DNA from: Nitrosomonas stercoris
GTDB lineage: Bacteria > Pseudomonadota > Gammaproteobacteria > Burkholderiales > Nitrosomonadaceae
Assembly (NCBI GenBank): GCA_006742785.1
Contig: AP019755.1
Location: forward strand, 992,001 to 1,056,000
DNA length: 64,000 nt
Reading direction: 5' to 3'
In this document: positions 10,645-23,045 of the stretch, one piece after another
Position numbering within the stretch: the stretch's first letter is position 1
Layout of the letters: the number at the start of each line of letters is the position of its first letter
The notes under the pieces: generated by a model
The model's database searches: none
Told to the model about the DNA's origin: nothing
Seen by the model: only the letters and a program-made list of their open reading frames with translations
Made by a program: the position numbers and the translations under genes

Positions 10645-11024
10645 ATTCCCATTAACACTGTTAAAATTACGTTAAAAATCAGTACCAATTTGCTACTAAA
10701 GCGTGCTTGCTGTAATTGTAAGCCATAATGCATATCGAGCCCCAGGTGGCGAATACCAGCGAAAAAATGATGCAGGAAAAGCCAGATGGTAAATATCAGC
10801 AGCAGTTTGCTGAGTGGGTGCGCTAAAATGGATTGTAAATATGCGAAGCTTTCAGGGGATGCCAGTAAGAGTTGTAGCCCATAAAGCAGGAGTGGAATAC
10901 CTGGGAAAAAAAGCAGTACGCCGCTAATACGATGCAAAATAGAAATGATAGCAGGCAGTGGTTCTCTGATTTTGAGTAAGTTTAAATATTTAGGGCGTCG
11001 TTTCGCCGGGTATTGTGTTTCCAT
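10632..11024 (-). CDS. sdhC: Succinate dehydrogenase cytochrome b556 subunit
   Basis: A 130-residue, three-segment membrane protein that anchors complex II and carries a haem ligand. It has the family signature PKYLNLLKIREPLPAIISILHRISG near the N-terminus and the HHFFAGIRHLGLDMHYG segment with conserved His residues. It is the first gene of the sdhCDA group and is transcribed divergently from pyrG across a 185-bp spacer. Confidence 0.92.
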   Translation of the reverse strand: METQYPAKRRPKYLNLLKIREPLPAIISILHRISGVLLFFPGIPLLLYGLQLLLASPESFAYLQSILAHPLSKLLLIFTIWLFLHHFFAGIRHLGLDMHYGLQLQQARFSSKLVLIFNVILTVLMGIWLW

Positions 11025-11172
11025 GAGTGACCAATCAGACTAAAAAGTTTATCGGTGGGTGGATATTCCCAGCATTTACTGCATATTTTAATTTTCTAGT
11101 TTAATCCGTTCCATGTTTACAGACAACTTAACTTGCCAGTAATCTTCAGCTTTAATGGAGAGGGTAGGTGCA

Positions 11173-11201
11173 TTGTTTCAACATATCAATTACGTTAATA
11201 T
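11173..11201 (+). promoter_or_regulatory. Candidate sigma-70 promoter of pyrG
   Basis: TTGTTT (11173-11178) and TAATAT (11196-11201) are separated by 17 bases and point to pyrG. The predicted transcription start would fall only a few bases before the ATG at 11210. There is also no purine-rich ribosome site before the ATG. Either the mRNA is nearly leaderless or the true promoter lies further upstream. Confidence 0.35.
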
Positions 11202-11203
11202 AG

Positions 11204-12889
<1,686 letters not shown>

Positions 12890-13061
12890 AACATATGTTG
12901 ATGAATTACAAAAAATAATCCCAAAATACAGCAGATAGTTTCATTATTTTTTATCAAATTATGAATCAACAATAATTATTTATCTTATTTTCTAATCGAA
13001 TAAAATAATTCATAATTTTTAGTAATAAATATATCTGAAATTTTCTACCACCCATGAATAA

Positions 13062-14644
<1,583 letters not shown>

Positions 14645-14738
14645 ACAATCAATCACGGTGCTATACTGACTTTAGCTACTCCACACCCAAGCTATTGGAG
14701 ATTCTTAGACTGCAACGGGGGATGCGAAAGAAAAAATT

Positions 14739-14978
14739 ATGATTCTAAAATGGTTGCTCTTGGTCGCGCTGTTTTTTCTGGTGTTTTGGTTACTCAAACC
14801 GTTAAGAAAAAAACAGAGGTCCTCATCAGAGGAAAGGCTAAATGATGTCGAAAATATGGTGCAATGCGTGCAATGTGGCATCTATCTTCCCAAAAGCGAG
14901 AGTGTTATTCGAGATAATCAACATTTTTGTAGTTTGGAGCACTACCAGCTATATTTACAATCACACTCAAAACAATGA
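14739..14978 (+). CDS. PP0621-family small membrane protein
   Basis: A 79-residue protein with one N-terminal membrane segment (ILKWLLLVALFFLVFWLL), a basic stretch, and a C-terminal cysteine motif: MVQCVQCGIYLPKSE then HFCSLEHYQLYLQ. The CxxC plus C-x3-H pattern suggests metal binding. It resembles the PP0621 family of uncharacterised proteobacterial proteins; the function is not known. It follows ftsB after 94 bases. Confidence 0.8.
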   Translation: MILKWLLLVALFFLVFWLLKPLRKKQRSSSEERLNDVENMVQCVQCGIYLPKSESVIRDNQHFCSLEHYQLYLQSHSKQ

Positions 14979-15041
14979 GTCAAATAAAAAATTTACACTC
15001 ATCAATTTAATTGATCATTTCCTTGCAACTATGCTCAGCAA

Positions 15042-15068
15042 GTAGCAATACGAAAAAAGTATTGCTAC
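15042..15068. terminator. Hairpin between convergent genes
   Basis: A perfect 10-bp stem, GTAGCAATAC (15042-15051) with GTATTGCTAC (15059-15068), encloses a 7-base loop GAAAAAA. It lies between the PP0621-type gene and the convergent rpmE, 5 bases beyond the rpmE stop. It lacks a strong U tract on either strand, so its strength is uncertain. Confidence 0.6.
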
Positions 15069-15072
15069 TGCA

Positions 15073-15285
15073 TTATTTCTGTAAATATCTTCCGTATTTC
15101 TGATTAAATTTCTCAACTCTACCAGCAGTATCCACAATCTTCTGTTGTCCGGTATAAAACGGATGGCAAGACGAACAAACCTCAATTTGCAAAGGCCTAT
15201 TTAAAACAGAACGTGTCTTAAATTCGTTGCCACAACTGCAGGTTACGGTTATTTCGTGGTATTCGGGGTGAATGTCCTTTTTCAT
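15073..15285 (-). CDS. rpmE: Large ribosomal subunit protein bL31 (zinc-binding form)
   Basis: A 70-residue ribosomal protein. It has the four cysteines of the zinc-binding C+ type (C16, C18, C37, C40: TCSCGN and [10 protein letters not shown]), followed by the conserved tail [13 protein letters not shown]. It lies downstream of rho in the same direction, an arrangement common in proteobacteria. A zinc-free paralogue may exist elsewhere; not seen here. Confidence 0.96.
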   Translation of the reverse strand: MKKDIHPEYHEITVTCSCGNEFKTRSVLNRPLQIEVCSSCHPFYTGQQKIVDTAGRVEKFNQKYGRYLQK

Positions 15286-15413
15286 TCTCTCTATCTCTAT
15301 TATGCTAGGCTCAATAAAAGGCAGCTATTATTACTTAAGAAGCGCATCGCTGCAACTTGATGTGTATCAATTAGTGGTTATTTATGGATTGGTATGCTCA
15401 ATTAACTTCAAAT

Positions 15414-16673
15414 CTATACACGGCGCATAGAATCAAAAAAATCTGCGTTATTTTTAGTCGCTTTAATCTTATCAAGCAAAAACGACATAGCATCCATTTC
15501 ATCCATTGGGTACAATAACTTACGCAGAATCCAGGTCTTTTGTAATACGTCAGCAGGTATCAATAACTCTTCACGGCGTGTTCCCGAACGATTCACGTTG
15601 ATGGCGGGATAAATACGTTTTTCTGCCATACGGCGATCCAAGTGTATCTCCATATTGCCGGTTCCCTTGAATTCTTCATAAATCACATCATCCATACGTG
15701 AACCGGTATCAACCAACGCAGTAGCAATAATAGTCAGTGATCCACCTTCTTCAATATTGCGCGCTGCACCAAAAAAACGCTTAGGGCGTTGTAATGCATT
15801 CGCATCAACACCACCAGTTAATACCTTACCAGACGAGGGTACTACCGTATTATACGCTCGCGCAAGCCGTGTGATCGAGTCAAGCAGGATCACGACATCT
15901 TTTTTGTGTTCAACTAAGCGTTTTGCTTTTTCGATCACCATATCCGCTACCTGCACATGGCGACTAGCAGATTCGTCAAAGGTAGAAGAGATTACTTCAC
16001 CCTTGACCGAGCGCACCATTTCCGTGACCTCTTCAGGACGTTCGTCAATCAAGAGCACCATCAATACAACATCTGGGTGATTAGCAGAAATAGAATGCGC
16101 AATATGTTGCAACATAACAGTCTTACCCGACTTGGGGCTGGCAACCAGTAATCCACGTTGCCCTTTTCCAATGGGTGCAATCAAATCAATGATGCGACCA
16201 GTGATATTCGCCTCAGATTTGATATCACGTTCTAGTGTAAGGCGTTCAGTGGGGAAAAGAGGTGTTAAATTTTCAAACAGAATTTTGCGCTTGGAATTTT
16301 CTGGGGGTTCATTGTTGACCTTATCTATTTTGACCAGTGCAAAATAGCGCTCCCCATCCTTTGGGGGGCGTATTTCCCCATCGACAGAATCACCTGTGTG
16401 CAAGTTAAAGCGACGAATTTGGCTGGGAGAGATATAAATATCGTCAGGACCAGCGAGATAGGATGTATCCGGAGAGCGTAAAAACCCAAAGCCATCCTGC
16501 AAAATTTCCAGTGTGCCTTCTCCAAATATACTTTCACCTTTGCGCGCCTGATTTTTCAATAGGGCGAAAATTAAGTCTTGTTTGCGCATTCGGTTTGCGC
16601 CATCTATATTGCTGGAGACGGCCATTTTTACTAATTCGGAGACATGAATGCTTTTTAAATCAGATAAACGCAT
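15414..16673 (-). CDS. rho: Transcription termination factor Rho
   Basis: Hexameric RNA helicase that ends transcription of unstructured, untranslated RNA. The 419-residue protein has the N-terminal helical region ([15 protein letters not shown]), the OB-fold with [29 protein letters not shown] in two pieces (about residues 58-90), Walker A SPKSGKT near residue 183, Walker [17 protein letters not shown], and the Q- and R-loops ([11 protein letters not shown]). The P-loop reads ASPKSGKT instead of the common APPKAGKT, a mild change. Confidence 0.97.
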   Translation of the reverse strand: MRLSDLKSIHVSELVKMAVSSNIDGANRMRKQDLIFALLKNQARKGESIFGEGTLEILQDGFGFLRSPDTSYLAGPDDIYISPSQIRRFNLHTGDSVDGEIRPPKDGERYFALVKIDKVNNEPPENSKRKILFENLTPLFPTERLTLERDIKSEANITGRIIDLIAPIGKGQRGLLVASPKSGKTVMLQHIAHSISANHPDVVLMVLLIDERPEEVTEMVRSVKGEVISSTFDESASRHVQVADMVIEKAKRLVEHKKDVVILLDSITRLARAYNTVVPSSGKVLTGGVDANALQRPKRFFGAARNIEEGGSLTIIATALVDTGSRMDDVIYEEFKGTGNMEIHLDRRMAEKRIYPAINVNRSGTRREELLIPADVLQKTWILRKLLYPMDEMDAMSFLLDKIKATKNNADFFDSMRRV

Positions 16674-16750
16674 GAGAGTGGCTCTTGAAGATCAAAGTGC
16701 AGATTGCAGATAAATGGTGGGATATTTCAGAACGTGTTACAAGAAGACAG

Positions 16751-16780
16751 GGTATATGAATTTTTTAACTTACCTATCAA
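16751..16780 (-). promoter_or_regulatory. Candidate rho promoter
   Basis: On the minus strand TTGATA (complement of 16775-16780) and TATACC (complement of 16751-16756) are 18 bases apart, about 75 bases upstream of the rho start. It fits a sigma-70 promoter but the -10 box is not ideal. Confidence 0.4.
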
Positions 16781-16886
16781 GAAAAATAAAAATTTGTTTG
16801 AATATTAAATCTCTTGACACGTTCTGATGAACGGAATTTACCGGATAATTGCGTTAATTCAATGTGACGATAGATATAAAAAATTT

Positions 16887-17213
16887 CTATAAATGGCTAT
16901 CAACAAATGCTGTGAGTTGTGATTTTGATAACGCACCAACTTTTGTTGCTTCGATGTTGCCATTCTTGAATATCATCAGGGTTGGTATTCCACGGATACC
17001 GTATTTTTGCGGAGTGGATTGATTTTCATCAATATTCAATTTGACAATTTTAATACGGCCATCATATTCGGTTGCTATCTCATCTAGTATAGGTGCAATC
17101 ATTCGACATGGACCGCACCATTCTGCCCAATAATCAACCAATACTGGCAAGGAATCTTGCAATACCTCTACTTCAAAAGTGGCATCTGTAATGTGGTGAA
17201 CGTTCTGACTCAT
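16887..17213 (-). CDS. trxA: Thioredoxin
   Basis: General dithiol reductant. The 108-residue protein has the active site [10 protein letters not shown] near residue 30, the cis-Pro loop [11 protein letters not shown], and the normal length of TrxA. The start at the ATG at 17213 is backed by an AGAGGA ribosome site 6 bases before; an upstream start at 17243 is unlikely. It lies upstream of rho in the same direction, separated by 213 bases. Confidence 0.96.
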   Translation of the reverse strand: MSQNVHHITDATFEVEVLQDSLPVLVDYWAEWCGPCRMIAPILDEIATEYDGRIKIVKLNIDENQSTPQKYGIRGIPTLMIFKNGNIEATKVGALSKSQLTAFVDSHL

Positions 17214-17547
17214 GAAATCCTCTTGTAAAATTTGCTGAATCAAAGTGAATTATTGGCAACAAGTACGATGCTTTGCTTACCAATTAAAACTGAACTCAAT
17301 TCCGGAAGATTAAAGATAACAAACAATAACCTGGATTTGAAAATGATTCTATATTTGTATATTACAGAAATAACAGGTAGGTAATAAAATAAATTATGCA
17401 GTATTTCTAACCTTACTCTTAAATAAGGATTATGCTGCAAGAATGGAGCTAAAGAATCAAGCTATACTAATTATACTACAATAATAATTAAATCAATAAG
17501 CACATCTATATTTTTTCTTTTTCCATCTGCTGATTTTCAATACAAAA
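17214..17547. other. Divergent intergenic spacer (trxA / mltB)
   Basis: A 334-bp AT-rich spacer between the divergent trxA and lytic transglycosylase genes. I see no gene, repeat or convincing structured RNA. It must contain promoters for both genes, but none stands out. Confidence 0.6.
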
Positions 17548-18576
17548 ATGACAACACAAATAATTTTTCAGAGATTTTTTAACCTAGGTCGTTTTTGTGC
17601 CTGCTTATGTTTGTTTGTTTTTTCTTCGACATTTTGTTTAGCTGGTCAATCAGTGCCTATTTCGCATCCAGCAGTTAAGGATTTTGTAACGTATATGGTC
17701 GATCAGCACCAATATAATAAAAAGGAATTGGAGCAGGTTTTTTCACAAACACACTTTCGTACCGACGTCCTTAAATTAATTTCTGCGCCAGCCTCAGCAA
17801 TCTCTTGGGATAATTACCGTAAACGATTTGTTAATGCGCGACATATCAAAAATGGTGTGGATTTTTGGAATAAATATGCTGACAAGTTAGCACAGGCAAA
17901 AAAAATTTACGGCGTACCTGAAGAAATTATTGTCGCAATAATTGGTATTGAAACTGCATATGGAACATCAACAGGTGTGCATCGTGTGATGGATTCCTTA
18001 ACAACACTTGCTTTTAATTTTCCAAGGAGAGCAGATTATTTTCGGGAAGAATTAGCGCAGTATTTATTGCTGGCAAGAGAGCAAGGATTCAATTTGCTGG
18101 CAATTAAAGGATCTTACGCTGGAGCTATTGGCATTGCTCAATTTATGCCAGGAAGTTACAGGCGCTATGCGGTTGATTTTGATCACGATGGAAAAATTGA
18201 TTTGATGAGTAATGTAGCAGATGCTATTGGCAGTGTTGGCAACTATCTGAAGGAATTCGGTTGGGAAGCAGGAAAACCAATTGTGACTCGTGCCCAAATT
18301 AAGTCAGCTGAGTCAGAAAATTTTCAGAAATTTCTGGAAGCAGACATAGAGCCAATACATACAGTTAAAGCGTTACGTTCGGCAGGTATTGTTCCGTTAG
18401 ATCCGGTTCCAGATGATACTTCATCAGCATTGTTAGAACTAAATAGTCACGGCAAGCGCCAATTTTGGTTTGGATTCAAGAATTTTTATGTCATTACACG
18501 CTATAACCGTAGTACTTTCTACGCTATGTCTGTTTTTGAATTGGCGAAAGCACTGCGTATTGCAAAATCCGTGTAA
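17548..18576 (+). CDS. mltB: Lytic murein transglycosylase B (GH103)
   Basis: Cleaves the MurNAc-GlcNAc bond of peptidoglycan to leave 1,6-anhydro ends. The 342-residue protein has an N-terminal signal (about residues 14-32; Cys residues are present but no clean lipobox), then the SLT fold with the catalytic Glu in IIGIETAYGTSTG (near residue 136), the GAIGIAQFMPGSYRRYAVDFD motif (from about residue 191) and the ITRYNRSTFYAMSV tail. These match MltB. Cell-wall remodelling fits with the recycling genes amgK and murU further along. Confidence 0.92.
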   Translation: MTTQIIFQRFFNLGRFCACLCLFVFSSTFCLAGQSVPISHPAVKDFVTYMVDQHQYNKKELEQVFSQTHFRTDVLKLISAPASAISWDNYRKRFVNARHIKNGVDFWNKYADKLAQAKKIYGVPEEIIVAIIGIETAYGTSTGVHRVMDSLTTLAFNFPRRADYFREELAQYLLLAREQGFNLLAIKGSYAGAIGIAQFMPGSYRRYAVDFDHDGKIDLMSNVADAIGSVGNYLKEFGWEAGKPIVTRAQIKSAESENFQKFLEADIEPIHTVKALRSAGIVPLDPVPDDTSSALLELNSHGKRQFWFGFKNFYVITRYNRSTFYAMSVFELAKALRIAKSV

Positions 18577-18629
18577 TATTTCATTGTTTTTATAAACGTA
18601 CCATACCAAAATTGATTGATCGGCCAGTA

Positions 18630-19073
18630 TCAATCATCTTGTAATCTTATCGCTAACACATCGCATTTCGCATGGTACAGCACTTTGTTTGCAGTGGAAT
18701 CCAACAATAGTGCAAGTCCATGCCTTCCTCGCGAACCCACCACAATTAAATCAACCTTCTCTTGTTCAGCAATATGAATGATCTCTTGTCTGGGTTCTCC
18801 CCAGATCAACCAGCGGCGCTCCAAATGAATGTCCAGTTGCTCTCCGATGGCATGTAGTTTTTGTTTTTCCGTTTCCAGCATGGTATAGGTTGTTTCAGCA
18901 TCCAACGGAATTACTGTGCCATAGGGAGTATCTGGCATGGGAATGTTATCTAACACATGAATCAAGCTGAGCTTAGCACCAGTCTGCTGTGACAAATATT
19001 TGGCCTTTTGCGCGACTTGACTATCTTCGGGTGAAAAATCTACAGCAAGTAAAATATGTTGGTAAGCAGGCAT
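18630..19073 (-). CDS. Universal stress protein, UspA family
   Basis: A 147-residue single-domain protein. It has the N-terminal HILLAVDFSPED strand and Asp, and the C-terminal phosphate-binding loop VVGSRGRHGLALLLDSTANKVL; the last position of the G-2x-G-9x-G(S/T) motif is Ser-Thr rather than Gly-Ser/Thr. It probably binds ATP or another nucleotide and acts in stress survival, but the precise role is unknown. It is convergent with mltB across a short spacer. Confidence 0.88.
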   Translation of the reverse strand: MPAYQHILLAVDFSPEDSQVAQKAKYLSQQTGAKLSLIHVLDNIPMPDTPYGTVIPLDAETTYTMLETEKQKLHAIGEQLDIHLERRWLIWGEPRQEIIHIAEQEKVDLIVVGSRGRHGLALLLDSTANKVLYHAKCDVLAIRLQDD

Positions 19074-19112
19074 ATTTAATTTGGATAAGTGAATTCAATG
19101 AAATAAAAAATA

Positions 19113-19988
19113 TTATTTGCGTAAATAATCTGACAGAAAATCAGCAACGTGTTTTTCGTAGTTTTCTCCTGCATAAGTATGCATGTTGTAATGCCCTGCT
19201 CCCTGGACAATCCAAAGTTTCTTGGGAAAGTGTGCTGCATCATATAATTTTTTCACTTCAGATCGTGTCGTATGTTTATCAAGTGTGCCATTGATAAATA
19301 ATATTGGAGCGGTAATATTCTTGATTTTATCAATAGGATTCAAGTCATCAACTGGGAGTCCGAGTAGAAACGAAAAATAAGGAAGCAGTAGAAATTGGAG
19401 ATTTTCTCCGTATTTTCCTAAATGTAACCTGAGTCGGTTAGCGACAGCTTCTGCAAAAGTCGGATGCAATGACTCAAGTATGATCGCATCAAGTTGCGGC
19501 GCAGGATCAGCTAATACAATCGCTGCTGCACCAAGTGTCGCGCCAATTGCAGCAATGCGTTCTTGTGGAAAAGTATTCCGTAAAAAGGTTACGGCAGCAG
19601 TAACATCTGCTGACTCTCGGGCACCAAAGGTAATGCGATTTCCTGGCGTTTCACCATGCGCCTGTAAATCAATCATGAGCACGTGATAACCTAAATCATT
19701 AAGAAATCTGGCGCGACTAAGCATCTCGAGCCGATTGCTGCGTATAGAATGTACGAGCAGAATAGCGCCGCCTCCGTTTTTTCCACGAGCTAGCCAGCCA
19801 TGCACCGCATAATCGTTATTTTTGACCGGAATTTGAACGGCTTCTACCGAAAAATCTGGTAATAAGGTTTCTACATGCGTAGGTGCGGATCCGGTCACAA
19901 TTTCACCCAGGATAACAACAATAAGGATAATAATTATGCCTACAGAAACAAGTTGAAGTGTTATCCAGCGAGCTATTGAGTAATACAT
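19113..19988 (-). CDS. Membrane-anchored alpha/beta hydrolase
   Basis: A 291-residue protein with an N-terminal membrane anchor (about residues 8-30, LQLVSVGIIIILIVVILG) and a periplasmic alpha/beta-hydrolase fold. The oxyanion region is LLVHSIRSNRLEML, the Asp loop is LFINGTLDKHT and the catalytic His lies in VQGAGHYNMH. At the nucleophile elbow, GxSxG reads GATLG, so Thr replaces the Ser. The start used is the ATG at 19988, just before the anchor; the frame is open to 20069. The IS3 element at 20048 sits about 60 bases upstream and may have displaced its promoter. Substrate unknown. Confidence 0.8.
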   Translation of the reverse strand: MYYSIARWITLQLVSVGIIIILIVVILGEIVTGSAPTHVETLLPDFSVEAVQIPVKNNDYAVHGWLARGKNGGGAILLVHSIRSNRLEMLSRARFLNDLGYHVLMIDLQAHGETPGNRITFGARESADVTAAVTFLRNTFPQERIAAIGATLGAAAIVLADPAPQLDAIILESLHPTFAEAVANRLRLHLGKYGENLQFLLLPYFSFLLGLPVDDLNPIDKIKNITAPILFINGTLDKHTTRSEVKKLYDAAHFPKKLWIVQGAGHYNMHTYAGENYEKHVADFLSDYLRK

Positions 19989-20047
19989 TTCCAAGTAAGG
20001 GGTAGTTAATGCAGTATATCGGAACAGATAATCTAGCGAGGTTAAAG

Positions 20048-21242
20048 TGTAATCCCTCCGAAAAACCACAGAGGCTATTTGTAGAAAATTCCATTAATAT
20101 GAACTTAAGGAGTTTTCTATGCGTAAATCAAACTTCACTGAGAGCCAGATTATGGCAATTCTCAAACAAAATGAGGCTGGAATCCCAGTCCCTGAGCTAT
20201 GTCGTGAGCATGGCATGAGCTCGGCTTCGTTCTATAAATGGCGTTCAAAATATGGCGGTATGGACACCTCACTCATGAAACGCATGAAGGAGCTTGAAGA
20301 CGAAAACCGCCGCCTTAAAAAGATGTATGCCGAAGAGCGGCTTAAAGCTGAGATTCGACTGGAGGCACTCAAGGGAAAGCTCTAAAGCCATCTTTACGCA
20401 AAGAGATGGCGAAAGAAGCGATCACCAAGTATGCCATTAGCATTCGTCTTGCTTGCCTTTGTCTGGGTATTAGCGAGAGCTGTTTTTACTATCAAAGCAA
20501 ACTCAATGCTGAGAACGAGCAGATTGCCGACTGGCTGCTTCGGTTAACCGACAACAAAAAGCGCTGGGGATTTGGCCTATGTTTTTTATACCTGCGTAAT
20601 GTCAAAGGCTTTAAGTGGAACCATAAACGCGTTTATCGCATTTACCGTGAGTTGGAGCTGAACTTGCGAATCAAACCCAGAAAACGCATAAAGCGAGATA
20701 AGCCTGACGCGCTGAGCGTTCCAGCGACCATTAACGATGTCTGGTCAATGGATTTTATGTCAGATAGTTTGGCCGATGGTCGCAGTATAAGAGCCCTTAA
20801 TGTTATTGATGATTTTAATCGTGAATGCTTAGCCATTGATGTTGATTTTTCATTGCCGAGTGCGCGAGTTGTTCGCTCTTTGGAACAGGTCATTGAATGG
20901 CGCGGTAAGCCAAATACAATACGCTGTGACAATGGCCCTGAGTATATCTCTGAGGCGATAAAGGACTGGGCGAAAGCACGTCAAATTACCTTGCAGTATA
21001 TTCAACCAGGCAAACCAACACAGAATGCTTATGTCGAGCGTTTTAACCGAACAATGCGGCATGAATGGTTAGATTTAAACATTTTTGAAAGCATTGAGCA
21101 GGCTCAAGAACTTGCGACACAATGGCTTTGGACGTATAACAACGAACGCCCCCACACTGCTATCGGAGGAGTACCACCAAGACAGTTATTACAGGCTGTT
21201 TAAATTCTACAAATAAGAGCTGTGGAAAATGGGGGGATTACA
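20048..21242 (+). mobile_element. IS3-family (IS407-like) insertion sequence
   Basis: A 1195-bp element. The left end TGTAATCCCTCCG (20048) and the complement of the right end, TGTAATCCCCCCA (21242), form imperfect inverted repeats of about 23 bp that finish in CCACAG. The 4-bp direct repeat AAAG (20044-20047 and 21243-21246) flanks it. The end sequence and 4-bp duplication fit the IS407 group. It carries an OrfA/OrfB transposase. Confidence 0.94.
20119..21203 (+). CDS. IS3-family transposase OrfA/OrfB
   Basis: OrfA (20119-20385, 88 residues) has the helix-turn-helix ([16 protein letters not shown]) and a leucine-zipper-like tail. OrfB (20406-21203, 265 residues) has the rve integrase core: [10 protein letters not shown] with the first Asp, [11 protein letters not shown] with the second, and [13 protein letters not shown] with the Glu. 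OrfB is in the -1 frame relative to OrfA, as expected for a programmed -1 frameshift making OrfAB. Both reading frames appear intact. Confidence 0.92.
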
Positions 21243-21407
21243 AAAGCTTTCTAATGATGTGTTTCTTTTGAATATGCTTCCTATTAAACAAGTTTAAGCT
21301 AAAAATTATCGGTTTTCCTGGCTAAAGTTTAATTGTAAATTGTCGATCAGAGTACGTGAATTTATTAGTGTGTTCCAAACAAATTTATCCAAGAGATTCT
21401 CTAATAT

Positions 21408-22226
21408 ATGTTGAGATGGTGCTACCACTTCCTAAATATAAATCTGCTAATTGTTTTGATATTGGTGGGTATTTCTGGATGTGCCACGTACTCACAGCAG
21501 CAATTGACTATTTCCAAATATCCGGTTAAAACACTTAAATCAGTAAATCGTGTCAACAAAGTAGAAGCCATCCCAATTCCAGAAAAATTACCCTGTCGTC
21601 GTTTGTATCAGGATGAAATTCTGTATTTGAAGCAAATGCTTGCAGAGAAGGATGAATTAATTCGACGTTTGAATATTCGTGAATCAGATCAGGCGCAAGA
21701 ACTTCAGAAGACTTCCAGTGAAATCAGCCGCACCCAAAACAAACTACATAGATTAGCAACACAGCCAGAAGCTGCTTCAAAAATGGCTGAAGTTGAAGTG
21801 GCGATCGCAACACTAGAATAAAGCAATCTGACTAAATCTAATATTGCTTTTAAGCATTTAGCACAACGTTTTTTAAATGCTGCAATGGTTGTTTATCGAC
21901 AAAAAGATTATAGTCAGGCGATGAATTACGCAGCTCAATCGGGCGAGTTGATTGGCGCTATTAATTCAGAAAAAGATACAGAATTACAAGATGCTATTGT
22001 ACCTTTTCGTACGCCAATTTTTCTACGAACTATCCAGGTTGACAATCTACGAGCAGAGCCAAATAGTACAGCTAAAGTAGTCAATCGTCTTAAGCTGAAT
22101 ATGCCCTTAACAGTAAGCGCTTATTATCATGAATGGCTTTACGTGCAAGTTAGCAATAACTTATCCGGCTGGATTCAGAGTTCGTCGGTGGATGTGCAGT
22201 TTAGCAATCGACGTTTCAAAGAATAA
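21408..22226 (+). pseudogene. Lipoprotein with coiled coil and SH3 domain, interrupted by an in-frame stop
   Basis: Two same-frame pieces make one gene. The 5' piece (21408-21821) has a lipoprotein signal (LIVLILVGISGCATYSQQ) and a coiled coil (about residues 60-137). A TAA at 21819-21821 stops it, but the frame stays open afterwards (SNLTKSNIAFKHLAQRF) into the 3' piece, where an internal ATG lies at 21885. The 3' piece carries a bacterial SH3-type domain (VDNLRAEPNSTAKVVNRL, ending GWIQSSSVDV). The whole would be about 272 codons. A single change of the TAA to CAA would restore it. Function unknown; the pieces suggest cell-wall binding. It lies 160 bp from the IS3 element. Confidence 0.82.
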
Positions 22227-22354
22227 TTATCTTCTTAAGGTAACCTTGTCCAGGAGTGTTGCTGCACAACGTTAAAAATAAGTATTTTGTAATTTTTTTA
22301 ACAACTTCTGTTACAGTAATTGGGTATTTCATTAGTAGAAAAAGGAGAATAATT

Positions 22355-23017
22355 ATGTATAAAGTTATGGTGATTACTGCATCATTGGCTGGATTAGTTA
22401 TGGTTGGATGTGCTGATATGTCCGCAACACAACGTGGAGGCGGTACCGGTGCATTGATTGGGGCAGGTACAGGTGCTGCAATTGGCGCATTAGCTGGCGG
22501 TGGCAAAGGTGCTGCAATTGGCGCTGGTGCGGGTGCGGCAGTGGGTGCTGGTGCGGGTTATCTATGGTCTAAAAGAATGGAAGAACAAAGAATTCAGATG
22601 GAAAATGTTACTGCGGGCACAGGAGTAACTGTATCGCAAACAGCGGATAATCGGTTGATGTTAAATATTCCTAGTGATATCTCATTTGATACAGGTAGTG
22701 CGCAAATCAAACCAAATCTTCGCCCGATTTTAGATAGTTTTGCGACCAGTTTGTTGAATAATCCAGGTACGCAAGTAACCATTATTGGACATACTGATAA
22801 TACTGGTAGTGATGCTGTTAATAACCCATTATCTGTTAATCGTGCAGCCAGTACACGCGAATATTTGGTGCATCGTGGCGTTCCAGTACAGCGCATCCAA
22901 ATTGATGGCAGTGGATCATACCAACCAGTTGCTTCCAATAGTACCGCTGCAGGTCGTGCACAAAATCGCAGGGTTGAGATTTATGTTTCAGAAACACAAG
23001 GTGGATCAATTCAATAG
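22355..23017 (+). CDS. OmpA-family lipoprotein with glycine-zipper segment
   Basis: A 220-residue outer-membrane lipoprotein. It has a signal peptide ending in a lipobox (AGLVMVGC), a glycine-zipper segment (GALIGAGTGAAIGALAGGG, about residues 32-70) that may insert in or associate with membrane, and a C-terminal OmpA-like peptidoglycan-binding domain (ISFDTGSAQIKPN, then IIGHTDNTGSDAVNNPLS and the RAQNRRVEIYV tail). It resembles the YiaD type. The start at 22355 is set by the AAAGGAGAA ribosome site; the frame from 22256 would spoil the signal peptide. Confidence 0.9.
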   Translation: MYKVMVITASLAGLVMVGCADMSATQRGGGTGALIGAGTGAAIGALAGGGKGAAIGAGAGAAVGAGAGYLWSKRMEEQRIQMENVTAGTGVTVSQTADNRLMLNIPSDISFDTGSAQIKPNLRPILDSFATSLLNNPGTQVTIIGHTDNTGSDAVNNPLSVNRAASTREYLVHRGVPVQRIQIDGSGSYQPVASNSTAAGRAQNRRVEIYVSETQGGSIQ

Positions 23018-23045
23018 TTAATTGTCGTACAAATAATTTATATCT

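Noticed and set aside
16814-16849. TTGACA on the plus strand between rho and trxA
   Set aside because: No -10 box at proper spacing (the GATAAT is 24 bases away), and no plus-strand gene follows.
18613-18636. TGATTGAT...ATCAATCA hairpin between mltB and the stress-protein gene
   Set aside because: The 8-bp stem is AT-rich, lacks a T tract, and overlaps the end of the stress-protein gene; too weak to call a terminator.
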